DNA of 64,000 nucleotides from Herbihabitans rhizosphaerae (GCF_004216555.1 NZ_SGWQ01000006.1:372001-436000); one strand, 5' to 3'; shown: positions 26,169 through 35,448, numbered from the stretch's first letter. Notes: generated by a model from the letters alone, not told the origin. Program-made: numbers and translations.

Positions 26169-26419
26169 ACCAAGATCATCTCAAACCAAGATCATCAATG
26201 TGTTAGGGGCTCTAAGTGCCAGTACCAACGCAGATGAAAGCCAACCTAACACCTTGGTCGGATGTCAGACCGTGAAACAAGGAACCTGCGACACTGCTCC
26301 AAAAGGGTGATCCTTACGTCACTACAAAGATCCATTGACCAATCAACCCGGCATCGGTACCGTCATCAGTGTTCGGGGGTCAACTGGGTGGCTAATTCAT
26401 CGATAAATGGGGATTGCAC

Positions 26420-26857
26420 ATGAAAGCAAGGCGAAGAATGACGCGTGCGCTAAGCATGGCCTTTGCGACGCTAACCTTGATCATCCTAACAGGCTCAACA
26501 ACAGTTGCTGCAGCAACCGCATCAGCGACTGTCACACCAACGATACTAGGTGAAGCGCAATGCGCTGGCACCCCGCACCCTAACCCAGGCCTCATCTGCA
26601 TCAGAGTCGACACCGGTCACAACTGGCACAGGGTGACGGTCTGGTATGACAAGCGAGGCGGGGCTCCGGAGCGGGTTCGACTGGGGTACCAAGCAATAGG
26701 TGCCGATCGTCATTGGGATCAAGCCCCATTTATAACCGATGGCGGAATACGGGGGTATGCATGGCCCTGGCCATGGCCGGGACCGGGTTGTTATGACGGA
26801 TTTAAAGTCTTGGTGCATGCAGTAGAATATCGTTGGAGCGGAAGAACCTGCGTCTGA
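26420..26857 (+). CDS. Small secreted protein of unknown function
   Basis: A 145-residue protein with a clear signal peptide (basic MKARRRMTR, then a hydrophobic core to VAAATASA) and a mature part with four cysteines, a Trp/Pro stretch (YAWPWPWPGPG) and several Trp and Tyr residues. I do not recognise the family. The ATG at 26420 follows GGGGA; an in-frame TTG lies at 26414. Codon use is clearly less G+C-biased than in neighbours, and it sits beside the IS element inside the ribosomal superoperon on the opposite strand, so it was probably acquired by transfer. Confidence 0.7.
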   Translation: MKARRRMTRALSMAFATLTLIILTGSTTVAAATASATVTPTILGEAQCAGTPHPNPGLICIRVDTGHNWHRVTVWYDKRGGAPERVRLGYQAIGADRHWDQAPFITDGGIRGYAWPWPWPGPGCYDGFKVLVHAVEYRWSGRTCV

Positions 26858-26904
26858 CTGCTCAACATCATAAGACGCAGAGCTAGTATTGCGAAATGAA
26901 CAGA

Positions 26905-27744
26905 TTAGCGTTGGGCCACGGGTGCAGTCAGCACCCGTGGCCCATTCTCGGTGATCGCCACCGTGTGCTCCCAGTGCGCGGCCCGCGAGCCGTCCAGGGT
27001 GACGACCGTCCAGCCGTCGTCCAGCTCCTCGGTGCGGTCGGTGCCCAGCGTGATCATGGGTTCGATGGCGATCGCCATGCCCGGCCGCAGCCTCGGCCCC
27101 TTGCCCGGCTTGCCGTGGTTGGGCAGGAACGGGTCCATGTGCATGGCGGTGCCGATGCCGTGGCCGCCGTAGCCCTTCACGATGCCGTACTCGGTGCCGT
27201 GCTCCCGGCCGCTGGCGAGCACCGAGGTCTCGATCGCGTGCGAGATGTCAGTCAGCTTGCCGCCGGCGAGTGCCGCTCCGATACCGGCCAGCATCGATGC
27301 CCTGGTCACCTCGGACAGCCGGACGCTGGCCGCCTCGACCGTGCCGACCTCGATCGTCACCGCCGAGTCGCCGTGCCAGCCGTCCAGGATCGCGCCGCAG
27401 TCCACGGAGATCAGGTCGCCGTCCTCGAGCACCTGCGTCGCACTCGGAATCCCGTGCACCACCTGTTCGTTCACCGACGCGCAGATGCTCGCCGGGAAGC
27501 CGTGGTAGCCCTTGAACGACGGGACCGCGCCGGCGTCGGCGATGATCTGCTCGGCGATCTCGTCCAGGTCGGCGGTGCTCACGCCGGGCCGCGCCGCCTC
27601 GGTCATCGCGGCGAGCGCCTTGGCCACCACGATGCCGGCCGCGCGCATCGCGTCCAGCTCACCCGGCGACTTGACCTCGATCATGCGCCCACGCAGCGAC
27701 GCGATGCCGAGTCGGATCCCGGCGATCGGGCCGCCACTGGTCAC
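26905..27744 (-). CDS. map: Methionine aminopeptidase, type I
   Basis: Removes the N-terminal Met from new proteins. The 279-residue enzyme has the pita-bread fold signatures: [19 protein letters not shown], the metal-binding [33 protein letters not shown] and IAIEPMI. GTG 27744 overlaps the adk stop as GTGA and is preferred; ATG 27684 would give 259 residues. Actinobacteria often have several map genes; this is the copy in the spc operon after secY-adk. Confidence 0.95.
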   Translation of the reverse strand: MTSGGPIAGIRLGIASLRGRMIEVKSPGELDAMRAAGIVVAKALAAMTEAARPGVSTADLDEIAEQIIADAGAVPSFKGYHGFPASICASVNEQVVHGIPSATQVLEDGDLISVDCGAILDGWHGDSAVTIEVGTVEAASVRLSEVTRASMLAGIGAALAGGKLTDISHAIETSVLASGREHGTEYGIVKGYGGHGIGTAMHMDPFLPNHGKPGKGPRLRPGMAIAIEPMITLGTDRTEELDDGWTVVTLDGSRAAHWEHTVAITENGPRVLTAPVAQR

Positions 27745-28295
27745 GTCCGGGAGCGCAGCGCGTTCAGCACGCGCTCGGTGATCTCGTCGACCTCGCCCAC
27801 CGCGTCCACGGTGACCAGCATGTCGCGGTAGTAGTCGAGCAGCGGAGCCGTCTCCGAGACGTAGACGTGCTGCCGGTGCCGGATCACGTCCTCGCTGTCG
27901 TCGGTACGACCGCGAGCCAGCAGGCGGCCGACCACCACGTCCTCGTCGACTTTCAGCTCCAGCACGGCGTCCAGCTTGTGGCCGGCGTCGTCCAGGATCT
28001 CGCCGAGCCGCTCGGCCTGGCCGACGTTGCGCGGGAAACCGTCGAGCAGAAACCCGACGGCGGTGTCCGGCTGCTCGAGCCGCTCGCGCACCATCTCGTT
28101 GGTGACCTCGTCCGGCACGAGCTTGCCGGCGTCCAGATAGCGCTGGACGTCGCGGCCGAGCTCAGTCTGCTCCGCGATGTTGGCGCGGAACAGGTCCCCG
28201 GTCGAGATGTGGGGAATGTTCAGCCTGGTGCTCAACGCCGTCGCCTGCGTGCCCTTCCCCGCACCGGGAGGGCCGACGAGCACGACGCGCGTCAC
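27741..28295 (-). CDS. adk: Adenylate kinase
   Basis: Interconverts ATP plus AMP with two ADP. 184 residues with the P-loop GPPGAGKGT near the N terminus, the AMP site [11 protein letters not shown], and [10 protein letters not shown]. The lid segment (LLARGRTDD) is short, as in mycobacterial adenylate kinases of about 181 residues, with no zinc cysteines. It overlaps secY and map by four bases on each side, so the three are translated as a coupled unit. Confidence 0.97.
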   Translation of the reverse strand: MTRVVLVGPPGAGKGTQATALSTRLNIPHISTGDLFRANIAEQTELGRDVQRYLDAGKLVPDEVTNEMVRERLEQPDTAVGFLLDGFPRNVGQAERLGEILDDAGHKLDAVLELKVDEDVVVGRLLARGRTDDSEDVIRHRQHVYVSETAPLLDYYRDMLVTVDAVGEVDEITERVLNALRSRT

Positions 28296-29608
28296 CGGAG
28301 GAATCCTTCGTACCTGCGCTGCACCAGCTGGGTCTCGATCTGGCGCACGGTCTCCAGACCGACACCGACCATGATCAGCACGGCGGTGCCGCCGAACGGG
28401 AAGTTCTGGTTCTGGCCCTGCTGCGTAACGCTGAGGAAGAAGTTCGGCAGGATCGCGATGATGCCGAGGTAGATCGACCCGGGCAGGGTGATCCGGCCGA
28501 GCACGAACTTCAGGTACTCCGCGGTCGGGCGGCCGGGGCGGATGCCCGGGATGAAGCCGCCGAACTTCTTCATCTCGTCCGCGCGCTCGTTCACGTCGAA
28601 CGTGATCGTGATGTAGAAGTACGTGAAGAAGATGATCAGCGCGAAGTAGCCGAGGATGTGCACCCAGCTCGACTGGTCGGTGACGTACTTCGATACGAAC
28701 TCGGCGAACCAGCCGGTCTGCCCGGCGAGCCGGGAGATCAGGTCCGGCAGGTACAGCAGCGAGGACGCGAAGATCACCGGGATGACGCCGGCCTGGTTCA
28801 CCTTCAACGGCAGGTAGGTCGACGTGCCGCCGTACATCCGGCGGCCGATCATGCGCTTGGCGTACTGCACCGGGATGCGGCGCTGGCCCTGCTCGACGAA
28901 CACGACGCTGGCGATGATCAGCAAGCCGAACACACAGACCACGGCGAACACCAGGCCGCCCTGGTTCTGCAGGATCGCGCCGCCCTCTGCGGGGATGCGG
29001 GCCGCGATGTTCAGGAAGATCAGCAGCGACATGCCGTTGCCGATACCGCGCTCGGTGATCAGCTCACCCAGCCACATGATCACGGAGGTGCCGGCGGTCA
29101 TCACGATGACGATCATCGCCAGGGTCACCCAGCTGTCACCCGGGATGATGTCCATCGGGTTGCCGGCGGAGTCCTTGCAGTCGCTGAACAGTTGCCCGCG
29201 GTCGGCCATCGCGACGATGCCGGTGGCCTGCAGGACCGCGAGCGCGATCGTGAGGTAGCGGGTGTACTGCGTCAGCTTGGACTGGCCGGACTGGCCTTCC
29301 TTCTTCAGTGCCTCGAACTTCGGGATCACCACGGTGAGCAACTGGACGATGATGCTCGCGGTGATATACGGCATGATGCCGAGCGCGAACACGGCCAACT
29401 GCAGCATGGCGCCACCGCTGAACAGGTTCAGCAGGGCGTAGATCCCCTCGTTCTGCACACCGGAGATGCACTGCTGCACCCGCGGGTAGGACACTCCGGG
29501 GGCCGGCAGCGTGGCACCGATTCGGTACACCACGACGATCATCAGCGTGAAGAGGATCTTGCGGCGCAGATCCGGCGTCGCGAGAGCCGAGCGGAAGGCG
29601 CTGAGCAC
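28292..29608 (-). CDS. secY: Protein translocase subunit SecY
   Basis: Channel subunit of the SecYEG translocon in the inner membrane. 438 residues with about ten membrane helices; recognisable pieces are [20 protein letters not shown], the cytosolic loop [16 protein letters not shown], and the end [20 protein letters not shown]. It normally follows rplO directly; here 3.2 kb of unrelated genes separate them, so secY must have its own promoter in the 173 bases upstream. No clear -35/-10 pair was found there. Confidence 0.97.
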   Translation of the reverse strand: MLSAFRSALATPDLRRKILFTLMIVVVYRIGATLPAPGVSYPRVQQCISGVQNEGIYALLNLFSGGAMLQLAVFALGIMPYITASIIVQLLTVVIPKFEALKKEGQSGQSKLTQYTRYLTIALAVLQATGIVAMADRGQLFSDCKDSAGNPMDIIPGDSWVTLAMIVIVMTAGTSVIMWLGELITERGIGNGMSLLIFLNIAARIPAEGGAILQNQGGLVFAVVCVFGLLIIASVVFVEQGQRRIPVQYAKRMIGRRMYGGTSTYLPLKVNQAGVIPVIFASSLLYLPDLISRLAGQTGWFAEFVSKYVTDQSSWVHILGYFALIIFFTYFYITITFDVNERADEMKKFGGFIPGIRPGRPTAEYLKFVLGRITLPGSIYLGIIAILPNFFLSVTQQGQNQNFPFGGTAVLIMVGVGLETVRQIETQLVQRRYEGFLR

Positions 29609-29781
29609 GCAAGAACCTCCTCGGCGTCGCCGAGTTACACCCCGGCGAACAAACGTAGCCGACAGGCAGCCGGCAGGGACCCCTGGTAGACAACCAGGAA
29701 CGCTCCGGGGAGCTCCTCACCCCGAAGCGCGCTCACGACTGTAACAGGACGCCTGGCGCGGCCGGCACCCGCCGGTCGCCG

Positions 29782-30408
29782 CTACCTGGAGGCGGCCAGC
29801 ATGCCGGCGACGCCCAGCAGCGCGAGGCCGGTCCCCCTGTCCACGTTCCGCTGGGCGCGCACGGACATCCGCACCGACCGGATGATCCCGCCGACCAGGA
29901 CGAACACCGTGCCGGCGGCCAGTTCGGCGACCAGGTAGACCAGTCCGAGCAGGGCGACCTGCAGCGCCACCGGCCCGCGCGCCGACTCGACGAACTGGGG
30001 CAGGAACGCGGTCATGATCAGTACGGCCTTGGGGTTGCCGGCGCAGACCAGGAACTCCTTGCGCACCAAGGGAAACAGTGATTTAACGGCATCTTCGTCG
30101 GCCAGCGGGCCGAGTTCGCCAGGACCGTGCCGCCAGGTGTTCACCAGGATCCGTACGCCCAGATAGACCAGGTACGCGACACCGGCCCACTTGATGATCG
30201 TCAACGCGAGCTCGGAGGAGGCGAGCAGCGGGCCGAGGCCGGCGGCGACGGCGGCGATCATCAGGGCCATCGCGACGAGCCGGCCGGACAGCCCGGTGAG
30301 CGCGCGCAGGGCGCCGTGCCGGATCGCGTGGTGCATGCCGAGCAGGTTGTTCGCACCCGGCGTCATCGCGATCAGGAACGCCGCGCCGAAGAAGACCACC
30401 AGCCACAT
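29782..30408 (-). CDS. LysE/RhtB-family amino acid exporter
   Basis: A 208-residue inner-membrane protein with about six helices. The family signature follows the first helix (FLIAMTPGANNLLGMHHAIRHG), as in LysE/RhtB exporters of basic amino acids or homoserine. A further landmark is FLVCAGNPKAVLIMTAFLPQF. Substrate cannot be told. It is the first of a block of non-ribosomal genes between secY and rplO; it is on the minus strand and could be read into secY. Confidence 0.92.
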   Translation of the reverse strand: MWLVVFFGAAFLIAMTPGANNLLGMHHAIRHGALRALTGLSGRLVAMALMIAAVAAGLGPLLASSELALTIIKWAGVAYLVYLGVRILVNTWRHGPGELGPLADEDAVKSLFPLVRKEFLVCAGNPKAVLIMTAFLPQFVESARGPVALQVALLGLVYLVAELAAGTVFVLVGGIIRSVRMSVRAQRNVDRGTGLALLGVAGMLAASR

Positions 30409-30460
30409 GGACGCAGCCTCGCCCGCCGGCGCCCCTGATGTCCACCCGATAATCGACGTT

Positions 30461-31372
30461 TCAGTCCCGCCGCCGCGCGATCAGCGTGTTGAGCAGCCCG
30501 GCGCCGCGTTCCGCGTCGTCGATGCTGACCGCGAACTCCTTGCCGCCCGAGTACCGCACCACCAGCAGTCTCCGCCGCGCAGCATGACGGTGACGTCGCC
30601 GGGGAGTCCTCGGAATCCCCAACCGCCGACCCGGGCCGGACGGCGCTGCTCGGCCCAGGCCCGCTCAAGGCCCGACAGCGGAAAGCGCCAGCGTGGCTGG
30701 CCCAGCCAGCCGAGCCGGACGGTGAAGCCCTGATCGTTCACCGCCCCGCTCACCGAGCCGAGCATGGTGCCGAGCACCGCGACGATGAGCACCGAGATCA
30801 CGACCGGCACCGCCACGACCGCGGGCGCCCACAGCAGCGTGCCGAGCGAGATCAGTCCCGACGCGACCACGACGGCGGGCAGCAACCGGGTGGTGGGACG
30901 CGGCGACTCGTCGCCGGACGGTCGCTCGTCCGGCCCGAGCCGGCCGAGGAGCCACCCGGCGACAGCGAAGACCGCCGACGCGCCCAGGACGAGGAGGAGA
31001 TGCCACGGCGCCATCCGGGCGTCCCGCCAACTCGATATGCCGTAGTTCTGCACGATCATCATGGCGACGATGCCCAGTGGAAGCCCGCCGATGGGCCCCT
31101 GCAGGCCGGCGTAGAAACCGCGCGCGCCGACGCGTCATGGCTTTCTGCCAGACGAGCGACATCATCGCGATGCCGACGGGCCCCAACACGACCGCCAGCG
31201 GCCACACCGAGTTCGCGAGCGAGTCCGAGCCGTCGGGAGGCCCGGACAACGCGGGGAAATGCGTGGCGACCGGATCGGGCAGACGATCGGCGAACAGGAA
31301 CGGCACGGCGAGGATGGCCACGACGACCGAGACCCACCACACCAGCGTCGCCGCCACGAGACGGGATCTCAT
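30461..31372 (-). pseudogene. DUF1648-type membrane protein gene with two frameshifts
   Basis: Starts at ATG 31372, overlapping the GntR gene stop as ATGA: MRSRLVAATLVWW, a membrane helix, PDPVATHFPALSGPPDG (typical DUF1648 text). At the CGCGCGCG run near 31118-31127 the frame breaks; it resumes as GFYAGLQGPIGGLPLG and further helices. Near 30568 (GGCGGAGACTG) it breaks again, resuming as LLVVRYSGGKEFAV and ending RRRD with TGA at 30461. The two breaks together keep 304 codons. Either the gene is decaying or both are sequencing errors in G+C-rich runs. In intact pairs the GntR protein usually controls the membrane protein. Confidence 0.75.
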
Positions 31373-31701
31373 CGCATCGCCCCGATCAGTTCGATGATCT
31401 CCGTGCGGCTGACGCCGTACTTCTCGGCGAGCCGCACCAGGTCGTGCAGGCGCTCGACGATCTCCCCGCGGCCGCCGCGCGCCGCGGTGTTCACGCTGAT
31501 CCCACGGCCCCGCCGGAACTCCAGCAGGCCCTCGTCCCGCAGTTCGCGCAGAGCGCGGAGCACGGTGTTCACGTTGATCCCGAGCATCTCGGCGATTTCT
31601 TTGGCCGGCGGCAGCCGATCCGGCGCCTCCCCGGAGGCGATCGCACCCCGGAGCGCCGCCGCGACCTGGTCGTGCAGCGGTCTCGGGTCCGCCGAGTTCA
31701 C
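31369..31701 (-). CDS. GntR-family transcriptional regulator (YtrA-like)
   Basis: About 110 residues: an N-terminal winged helix (LHDQVAAALRGAIASG, LPPAKEIAEMLGINVNTVLRA, LRELRDEGLLEFRRGRG) and a short C-terminal helical tail for dimerisation, as in the YtrA subgroup. GTG 31701 is preferred; a TTG at 31728 would add nine residues but lies in the operator of the divergent gene. It is followed with ATGA overlap by the DUF1648-type gene, and is divergent from the ArsR gene with almost no space between, so the two promoters must interact. Confidence 0.88.
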   Translation of the reverse strand: MNSADPRPLHDQVAAALRGAIASGEAPDRLPPAKEIAEMLGINVNTVLRALRELRDEGLLEFRRGRGISVNTAARGGRGEIVERLHDLVRLAEKYGVSRTEIIELIGAMR

Positions 31702-31717
31702 TCCATCGCTCGAGACC

Positions 31718-31747
31718 TTGACAGGCAACCATTCAGTTGCCTAATTT
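31718..31747 (+). promoter_or_regulatory. Promoter and operator of the leaderless ArsR gene
   Basis: TTGACA (31718-31723) and TAATTT (31742-31747) are 18 bases apart. Between them lies the inverted repeat AGGCAAC (31723-31729) / GTTGCCT (31736-31742). Transcription would start about 31754, at the ATG (31755), so the mRNA is probably leaderless. A repressor on the repeat would block the promoter, most likely the ArsR protein itself. Confidence 0.7.
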
Positions 31748-31754
31748 TGTCGTC

Positions 31755-32087
31755 ATGGAGGCCGAAGCCGAGTTGGACGCCGTGTTCAAGGCGCTCGCCG
31801 ACCGGACCCGGCGGGCGGTGCTCGACCGTCTTCGGGAGCGCGGCGGGCTCACGCTGGTGGACTTGTGCGAGCACATGGAGATGAGCCGGCAGGCCGTGTC
31901 CAAGCACGTCGCGATCCTCGAGTCGGCCGGGCTCGTCGCGACGCGGCGCAGCGGGCGGGAGAAGTTGCACTACCTCAACCCGATTCCCATCCACGAGATC
32001 CAGGAACGGTGGATCTCCCGGTACGAACGCGGCCGGCTGGCCGCGCTGGCCAACCTCAAGAACGCGCTGGAGGGGCGGAATGACTGA
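31755..32087 (+). CDS. ArsR-family helix-turn-helix regulator
   Basis: A 110-residue winged-helix protein: VFKALADRTRRAVLDRLRE, then LVDLCEHMEMSRQAVSKHVA and LESAGLVATRRSGREKLHYL. No metal-binding cysteines are present, so it belongs to the metal-independent ArsR type that is commonly paired with an SRPBCC (AHSA1) gene. ATG 31755 sits right behind a good promoter; TTG 31737 is possible but lies in the operator. It overlaps the SRPBCC gene by eight bases, showing coupled translation. Confidence 0.92.
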   Translation: MEAEAELDAVFKALADRTRRAVLDRLRERGGLTLVDLCEHMEMSRQAVSKHVAILESAGLVATRRSGREKLHYLNPIPIHEIQERWISRYERGRLAALANLKNALEGRND

Positions 32088-32541
32088 CCAGACCTACCTG
32101 TACACGCTCTACATCGAGTCCACCCGGGAGAAGGTGTGGGACGCGTTGATCAACCCCGAGTTCACCCGGCAGTACTGGAACGGCCGGATCGTCGACTCGG
32201 AATGGCGGCTCGGCGCGGCGGTCACGGTTCGGCACGACTACGACGACGTGATCGAGTCGGTCGGAGAGGTGCTCGAGTACGACCCGCCGCACCGGCTCAC
32301 CTACGCCACGGCGCCACACCCCGACACGGGCAACCCGGCACCGAGGACGACGGTCGACTACCTGCTCCAGCCGCTGGGTGAGCACGTTGTCCTGCTGACC
32401 GTGACGCACACCGGGCTGGACGAGCAGTCGCTGCGCGGAGTGTCCGGCGGCTGGCCGGCCATCCTGTCCAACCTCAAGTCACTGCTGGAGACGGGACGGC
32501 CGCTGTCCATGCCCGCCGAGGTCCTCGCAGCATATCGGTGA
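32080..32541 (+). CDS. SRPBCC (AHSA1/START-like) protein
   Basis: A 153-residue protein of the Bet v 1/AHSA1 fold: YTLYIESTREKVWDALINPE at the start, YWNGRIVDSEWRLG, and near the end GWPAILSNLKSLLETGRP, all typical of the SRPBCC partners of ArsR regulators. These proteins have a hydrophobic pocket and may bind a small ligand; no enzyme activity can be assigned. Co-transcribed with and overlapping the ArsR gene. Confidence 0.9.
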   Translation: MTDQTYLYTLYIESTREKVWDALINPEFTRQYWNGRIVDSEWRLGAAVTVRHDYDDVIESVGEVLEYDPPHRLTYATAPHPDTGNPAPRTTVDYLLQPLGEHVVLLTVTHTGLDEQSLRGVSGGWPAILSNLKSLLETGRPLSMPAEVLAAYR

Positions 32542-32565
32542 ACGACGGATATCGGTCGGCTCGCC

Positions 32566-32723
32566 ATGGGCGCGGACGCCCCAAGGGAGGACAGCGACGC
32601 CGACCTCGACGCGCTGTCCGAGATCGACTTCGCCGACCGGGCCACTGTCTGGCGCTCAAACTGATCGCCGAGGTCACCGGGCAACGCCATGAATGGGTCG
32701 TGGAGCGCGGCTCGATCGACTGA
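32566..32723 (+). pseudogene. Possible broken small gene
   Basis: From ATG 32566 a frame with normal codon use (DADLDALSEIDFADRATV) ends early at 32664. A second frame picks up as ALKLIAEVTGQRHEWVVERG and ends at 32723. Read together they look like one acidic protein of about 50 residues broken by a frameshift near 32645. I do not know the family, so this is tentative. Confidence 0.35.
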
Positions 32724-32729
32724 CATACG

Positions 32730-32766
32730 ACGACGGGCCGGCCTGGAGTCCAGGCCGGCCCGTCGT
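32730..32766. terminator. Very strong bidirectional terminator between the island and rplO
   Basis: Perfect 17-bp inverted repeat: ACGACGGGCCGGCCTGG (32730-32746), loop AGT, then CCAGGCCGGCCCGTCGT (32750-32766). It lies between the plus-strand ArsR/SRPBCC unit and the minus-strand rplO stop, 11 bases from the latter, and so ends the spc operon here. Confidence 0.85.
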
Positions 32767-32777
32767 GTGTCTTGCGT

Positions 32778-33224
32778 TTACAGCGCGGTGGCGGTCCCAC
32801 CGGCAGCGGTGATCTTCTCGTGCGCGGAGCCGGAGAACTTGTGCGCGGTGACCTCCAGCTTGACGCCGTCGAGGTCGCCGTCGCCGAGCACCTTCACCAG
32901 CGAGTTCTTCCGCACCAGGCCGGCCTCGACCAGGTCGGACACGCCGATCTTGCCGCCCTTGGGGAACAACCGGGCGATGTCGCCCAGGTTCACCGGCTGG
33001 TACTCGGTGCGGAACCGGTTCTTGAAGCCACGCAGCTTCGGCAGCCGCATGTGGATGGGCATCTGCCCACCCTCGAAACCGGCCGGCACGTTCTTGCGGG
33101 CCTTGGTGCCCTTGGTACCGCGACCGGCGGTCTTGCCGCGCTTGCCGCCCTCACCGCGACCGACGCGGATCTTCTCGGTCTTGGCGCCCGGGGCCGGCCG
33201 CAAGTGGTGGATCTTGATGGCCAT
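32778..33224 (-). CDS. rplO: Ribosomal protein uL15
   Basis: Large-subunit protein near the peptidyl transferase region and exit side. 148 residues: [19 protein letters not shown], the glycine/basic stretch [19 protein letters not shown], and the C-terminal [16 protein letters not shown]. Starts one base overlapping the rpmD stop (TGATG). Normally followed by secY; here it is followed by a strong terminator and an inserted gene block. Confidence 0.97.
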   Translation of the reverse strand: MAIKIHHLRPAPGAKTEKIRVGRGEGGKRGKTAGRGTKGTKARKNVPAGFEGGQMPIHMRLPKLRGFKNRFRTEYQPVNLGDIARLFPKGGKIGVSDLVEAGLVRKNSLVKVLGDGDLDGVKLEVTAHKFSGSAHEKITAAGGTATAL

Positions 33225-33406
33225 CAGTCGACCTCCTCGACAGTCACGAGGTGGCGAACCGTGTGGATCAGGCCGCGCACCTCGGGGGTGTCATCGCGCA
33301 CCGTCGACTGGCGAATCTTGCGCAGGCCCAGAGTCCGCAGCGAGTCACGGTGGTTCTGCTTGGTGCCGATCGTGCTGCGCACCTGGGTGATCTTGATCGT
33401 TGCCAT
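33224..33406 (-). CDS. rpmD: Ribosomal protein uL30
   Basis: 60-residue large-subunit protein. ATG 33406 gives the standard start [16 protein letters not shown], then the conserved [17 protein letters not shown] and the C-terminal [15 protein letters not shown]. The frame is open to 33616, but that part lies inside rpsE. Five bases separate it from rpsE, and it overlaps rplO. Confidence 0.96.
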   Translation of the reverse strand: MATIKITQVRSTIGTKQNHRDSLRTLGLRKIRQSTVRDDTPEVRGLIHTVRHLVTVEEVD

Positions 33407-33411
33407 GTCGA

Positions 33412-34062
33412 TCACGCGCCCTTCGCAGCCTGGGCGGCAGCCGCACGTGCGCGCAGCATGCCGGCCGGTGCGACGTCCTCGAGCGGCAGGCCACGGCGAG
33501 CCGCGACCTCCTCCGGACGCTGCAGGCCCTTCAACGCGGTCACCGTGGCGTGCACGATGTTGATCGCGTTGTCGCTGCCGAGCGACTTGGACAGCACGTC
33601 GTGCACGCCGGCGCACTCCAGCACCGCACGCACCGGGCCACCGGCGATCACACCGGTACCGGCCGACGCGGGACGCAGCAGCACGACGCCGGCAGCGGCC
33701 TCACCGGTGATCGGGTGCGGGATGGTGCCACCGATCCGAGGAACCTTGAAGAAGTTCTTCTTCGCCTCCTCGACGCCCTTGGCGATGGCGGCCGGCACCT
33801 CCTTCGCCTTGCCGTAGCCGACACCGACCATGCCGTCGCCGTCACCGACGACGACCAGAGCGGTGAAGCTGAAGCGACGACCACCCTTGACGACCTTGGC
33901 GACGCGGTTGATCGCCACGACGCGCTCGAGGTGCGGGGTCTTGTCCTGGGCCGCCCCGCCACGGCCACCATCGCGCCGGTCCCTGCGGTCCCGGCCGCCA
34001 CCGCGTTCGCGGTCGCCGCCCGGTCCGCCCTGACCGCCACCTTGCCGTTGACGTCCCGGCAT
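33412..34062 (-). CDS. rpsE: Ribosomal protein uS5
   Basis: Small-subunit protein at the mRNA entry and decoding region; mutations in S5 can give spectinomycin resistance or ambiguity. 216 residues with a Gly/Arg-rich extension (residues 1-37, [16 protein letters not shown]) as in other actinobacteria, then the double-stranded RNA-binding-like domain ([20 protein letters not shown]) and [18 protein letters not shown] 34062 is the normal start. Confidence 0.97.
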   Translation of the reverse strand: MPGRQRQGGGQGGPGGDRERGGGRDRRDRRDGGRGGAAQDKTPHLERVVAINRVAKVVKGGRRFSFTALVVVGDGDGMVGVGYGKAKEVPAAIAKGVEEAKKNFFKVPRIGGTIPHPITGEAAAGVVLLRPASAGTGVIAGGPVRAVLECAGVHDVLSKSLGSDNAINIVHATVTALKGLQRPEEVAARRGLPLEDVAPAGMLRARAAAAQAAKGA

Positions 34063-34093
34063 CAGGCTGTCCCTTCCATCTCGTTGTGCTGCA

Positions 34094-34495
34094 TCAGAAC
34101 TCCAGACCCGCCTCACGGGCCGCGTCGGCGAGCGAGGCGATCCGGCCGTGGTAGTCGTAGCCACCGCGGTCGAAGACCACCTTGCTGATGCCGGCGTCCT
34201 TGGCGCGGGCGGCGATCAGCTCGCCGACCTTGGCCGCCTTGGCCTTCTTGTCGCCGTCCGCCGTCCGCACGTCGGCCTCGAGGCTCGACGCGGACGCCAG
34301 CGTGCGGCCGACGAGGTCGTCGACCAGCTGCACGACGATGTGTCGCGAAGACCGGTTGACGACCAGGCGGGGGCGCTCCGGCGTGCCACTGACCTTCTTG
34401 CGGAGCCGGAAGTGCCTGCGCGCCCTGGCGACACGCCGTCGGGTGGAGATGTCCTTGCCGACGGGCTTGCGCTTGGTAACAGTCGTTTCAGCCAT
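34094..34495 (-). CDS. rplR: Ribosomal protein uL18
   Basis: 5S rRNA-binding large-subunit protein. 133 residues: a basic N terminus ([20 protein letters not shown]), the [19 protein letters not shown] strand region, and the end [23 protein letters not shown] 34495 is chosen; an alternative GTG at 34501 overlaps the rplF stop (GTGATCATG) and would add two residues. Confidence 0.96.
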   Translation of the reverse strand: MAETTVTKRKPVGKDISTRRRVARARRHFRLRKKVSGTPERPRLVVNRSSRHIVVQLVDDLVGRTLASASSLEADVRTADGDKKAKAAKVGELIAARAKDAGISKVVFDRGGYDYHGRIASLADAAREAGLEF

Positions 34496-34497
34496 GA

Positions 34498-35034
34498 TCA
34501 CTTACCCGTCTTTCCGACCTTGCGCCGGATCTTCTCGCCCTCGTAGCGAACGCCCTTGCCCTTGTACGGGTCGGGCTTGCGCAGCTTGCGGATGTTCGCG
34601 GCGACCTCGCCGACCCGCTGCTTGTCGATGCCGGAGACGGACAGCTTCGTCGGGCCCTCCACCTTGAAGGTGATGCCCTCGGGAGCGCTGACCTTCACGG
34701 AGTGGCTGTACCCGAGCGCGAACTCCAGGTCCGAACCCTTGAGCTGGACGCGGTAACCGACGCCGTGGATCTCGAGCTTCTTCTCGTAGCCGTCGGTCAC
34801 ACCGACGACCAGGTTCTCCACCAGCGTGCGGCTCAAGCCGTGCAGCGCACGGCTCTTGCGCTCGTCGTCCGGACGCTTGACCTCGAGCGTGCCGTCGTTG
34901 TTCTCGACGGTGATCGGCTCGGCCAGCGTGTGCGACAGGGTGCCCTTGGGCCCCTTCACGGTGATGTTCCTGCCGTCGATCTGCACGTCCACCCCAGCGG
35001 GGACGGTGATCGGCAGCTTTCCGATGCGCGACAT
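34498..35034 (-). CDS. rplF: Ribosomal protein uL6
   Basis: Large-subunit protein at the factor-binding region near the sarcin-ricin loop. 178 residues with two similar L6 domains. Start [18 protein letters not shown] in pattern, [17 protein letters not shown], and the signature [16 protein letters not shown] near the C terminus. ATG 35034; 15 bases after rpsH. Confidence 0.97.
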   Translation of the reverse strand: MSRIGKLPITVPAGVDVQIDGRNITVKGPKGTLSHTLAEPITVENNDGTLEVKRPDDERKSRALHGLSRTLVENLVVGVTDGYEKKLEIHGVGYRVQLKGSDLEFALGYSHSVKVSAPEGITFKVEGPTKLSVSGIDKQRVGEVAANIRKLRKPDPYKGKGVRYEGEKIRRKVGKTGK

Positions 35035-35049
35035 GTCCTGCCCCCTCCC

Positions 35050-35448
35050 TTACCAGACGTAGGCGAGGACTTCCCCGCCTACACGCTGCTTGGTGGCCTG
35101 CCGGTCGGTGAGCAGCCCGCCGGACGTGGAGATGATCGCCACGCCCAGGCCGCCGAGCACCTTCGGGAGGTCCGTCGACTTGGCGTACACCCGCAGACCG
35201 GGCTTCGACACGCGCCGGAGGCCGGCGATGCTGCGCTCCCGGTTCGGGCCGTACTTCAGCTCGACGACGAGGTTCTTGCCCTTCTCGCCCTCCTGGTCGC
35301 GGTAGCCCGCGATGTAACCCTCGCGCTTGAGGATGTCGGCGATGTTCGCCTTGAGCTTGGAGTGCGGCAGCACGACCTCGTCGTGGTACGCCGAGTTGGC
35401 GTTGCGCAGACGCGTCAGGAAGTCTGCGATCGGGTCGGTCATCGTCAT
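35050..35448 (-). CDS. rpsH: Ribosomal protein uS8
   Basis: 16S rRNA-binding protein of the small-subunit platform; in some bacteria it represses the spc operon. 132 residues: [20 protein letters not shown] start, [12 protein letters not shown], and the C-terminal signature [23 protein letters not shown] 35448. A 64-base gap to rpsN contains no further gene. Confidence 0.97.
   Translation of the reverse strand: MTMTDPIADFLTRLRNANSAYHDEVVLPHSKLKANIADILKREGYIAGYRDQEGEKGKNLVVELKYGPNRERSIAGLRRVSKPGLRVYAKSTDLPKVLGGLGVAIISTSGGLLTDRQATKQRVGGEVLAYVW

Larger units (their letters stand above)
24802..26212 (-). mobile_element. Decayed IS5-family (IS427-type) element carrying a nested IS256 fragment
   Basis: Ends are imperfect inverted repeats: GAACCCCTAACAGATTG (24802-24818) and, on the other strand, GAGCCCCTAACACATTG (26212-26196), 15 of 17 matching. 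TAA flanks both ends (24799-24801 and 26213-26215), a likely 3-bp target duplication. The transposase reads on the minus strand in two parts separated by a 600-bp plus-strand IS256 fragment (25345-25944). CTGGC occurs at both junctions (25340-25344 and 25945-25949). Removing the insert and one CTGGC restores the frame as LNAASQIDW. The element cannot move on its own. Confidence 0.85.
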
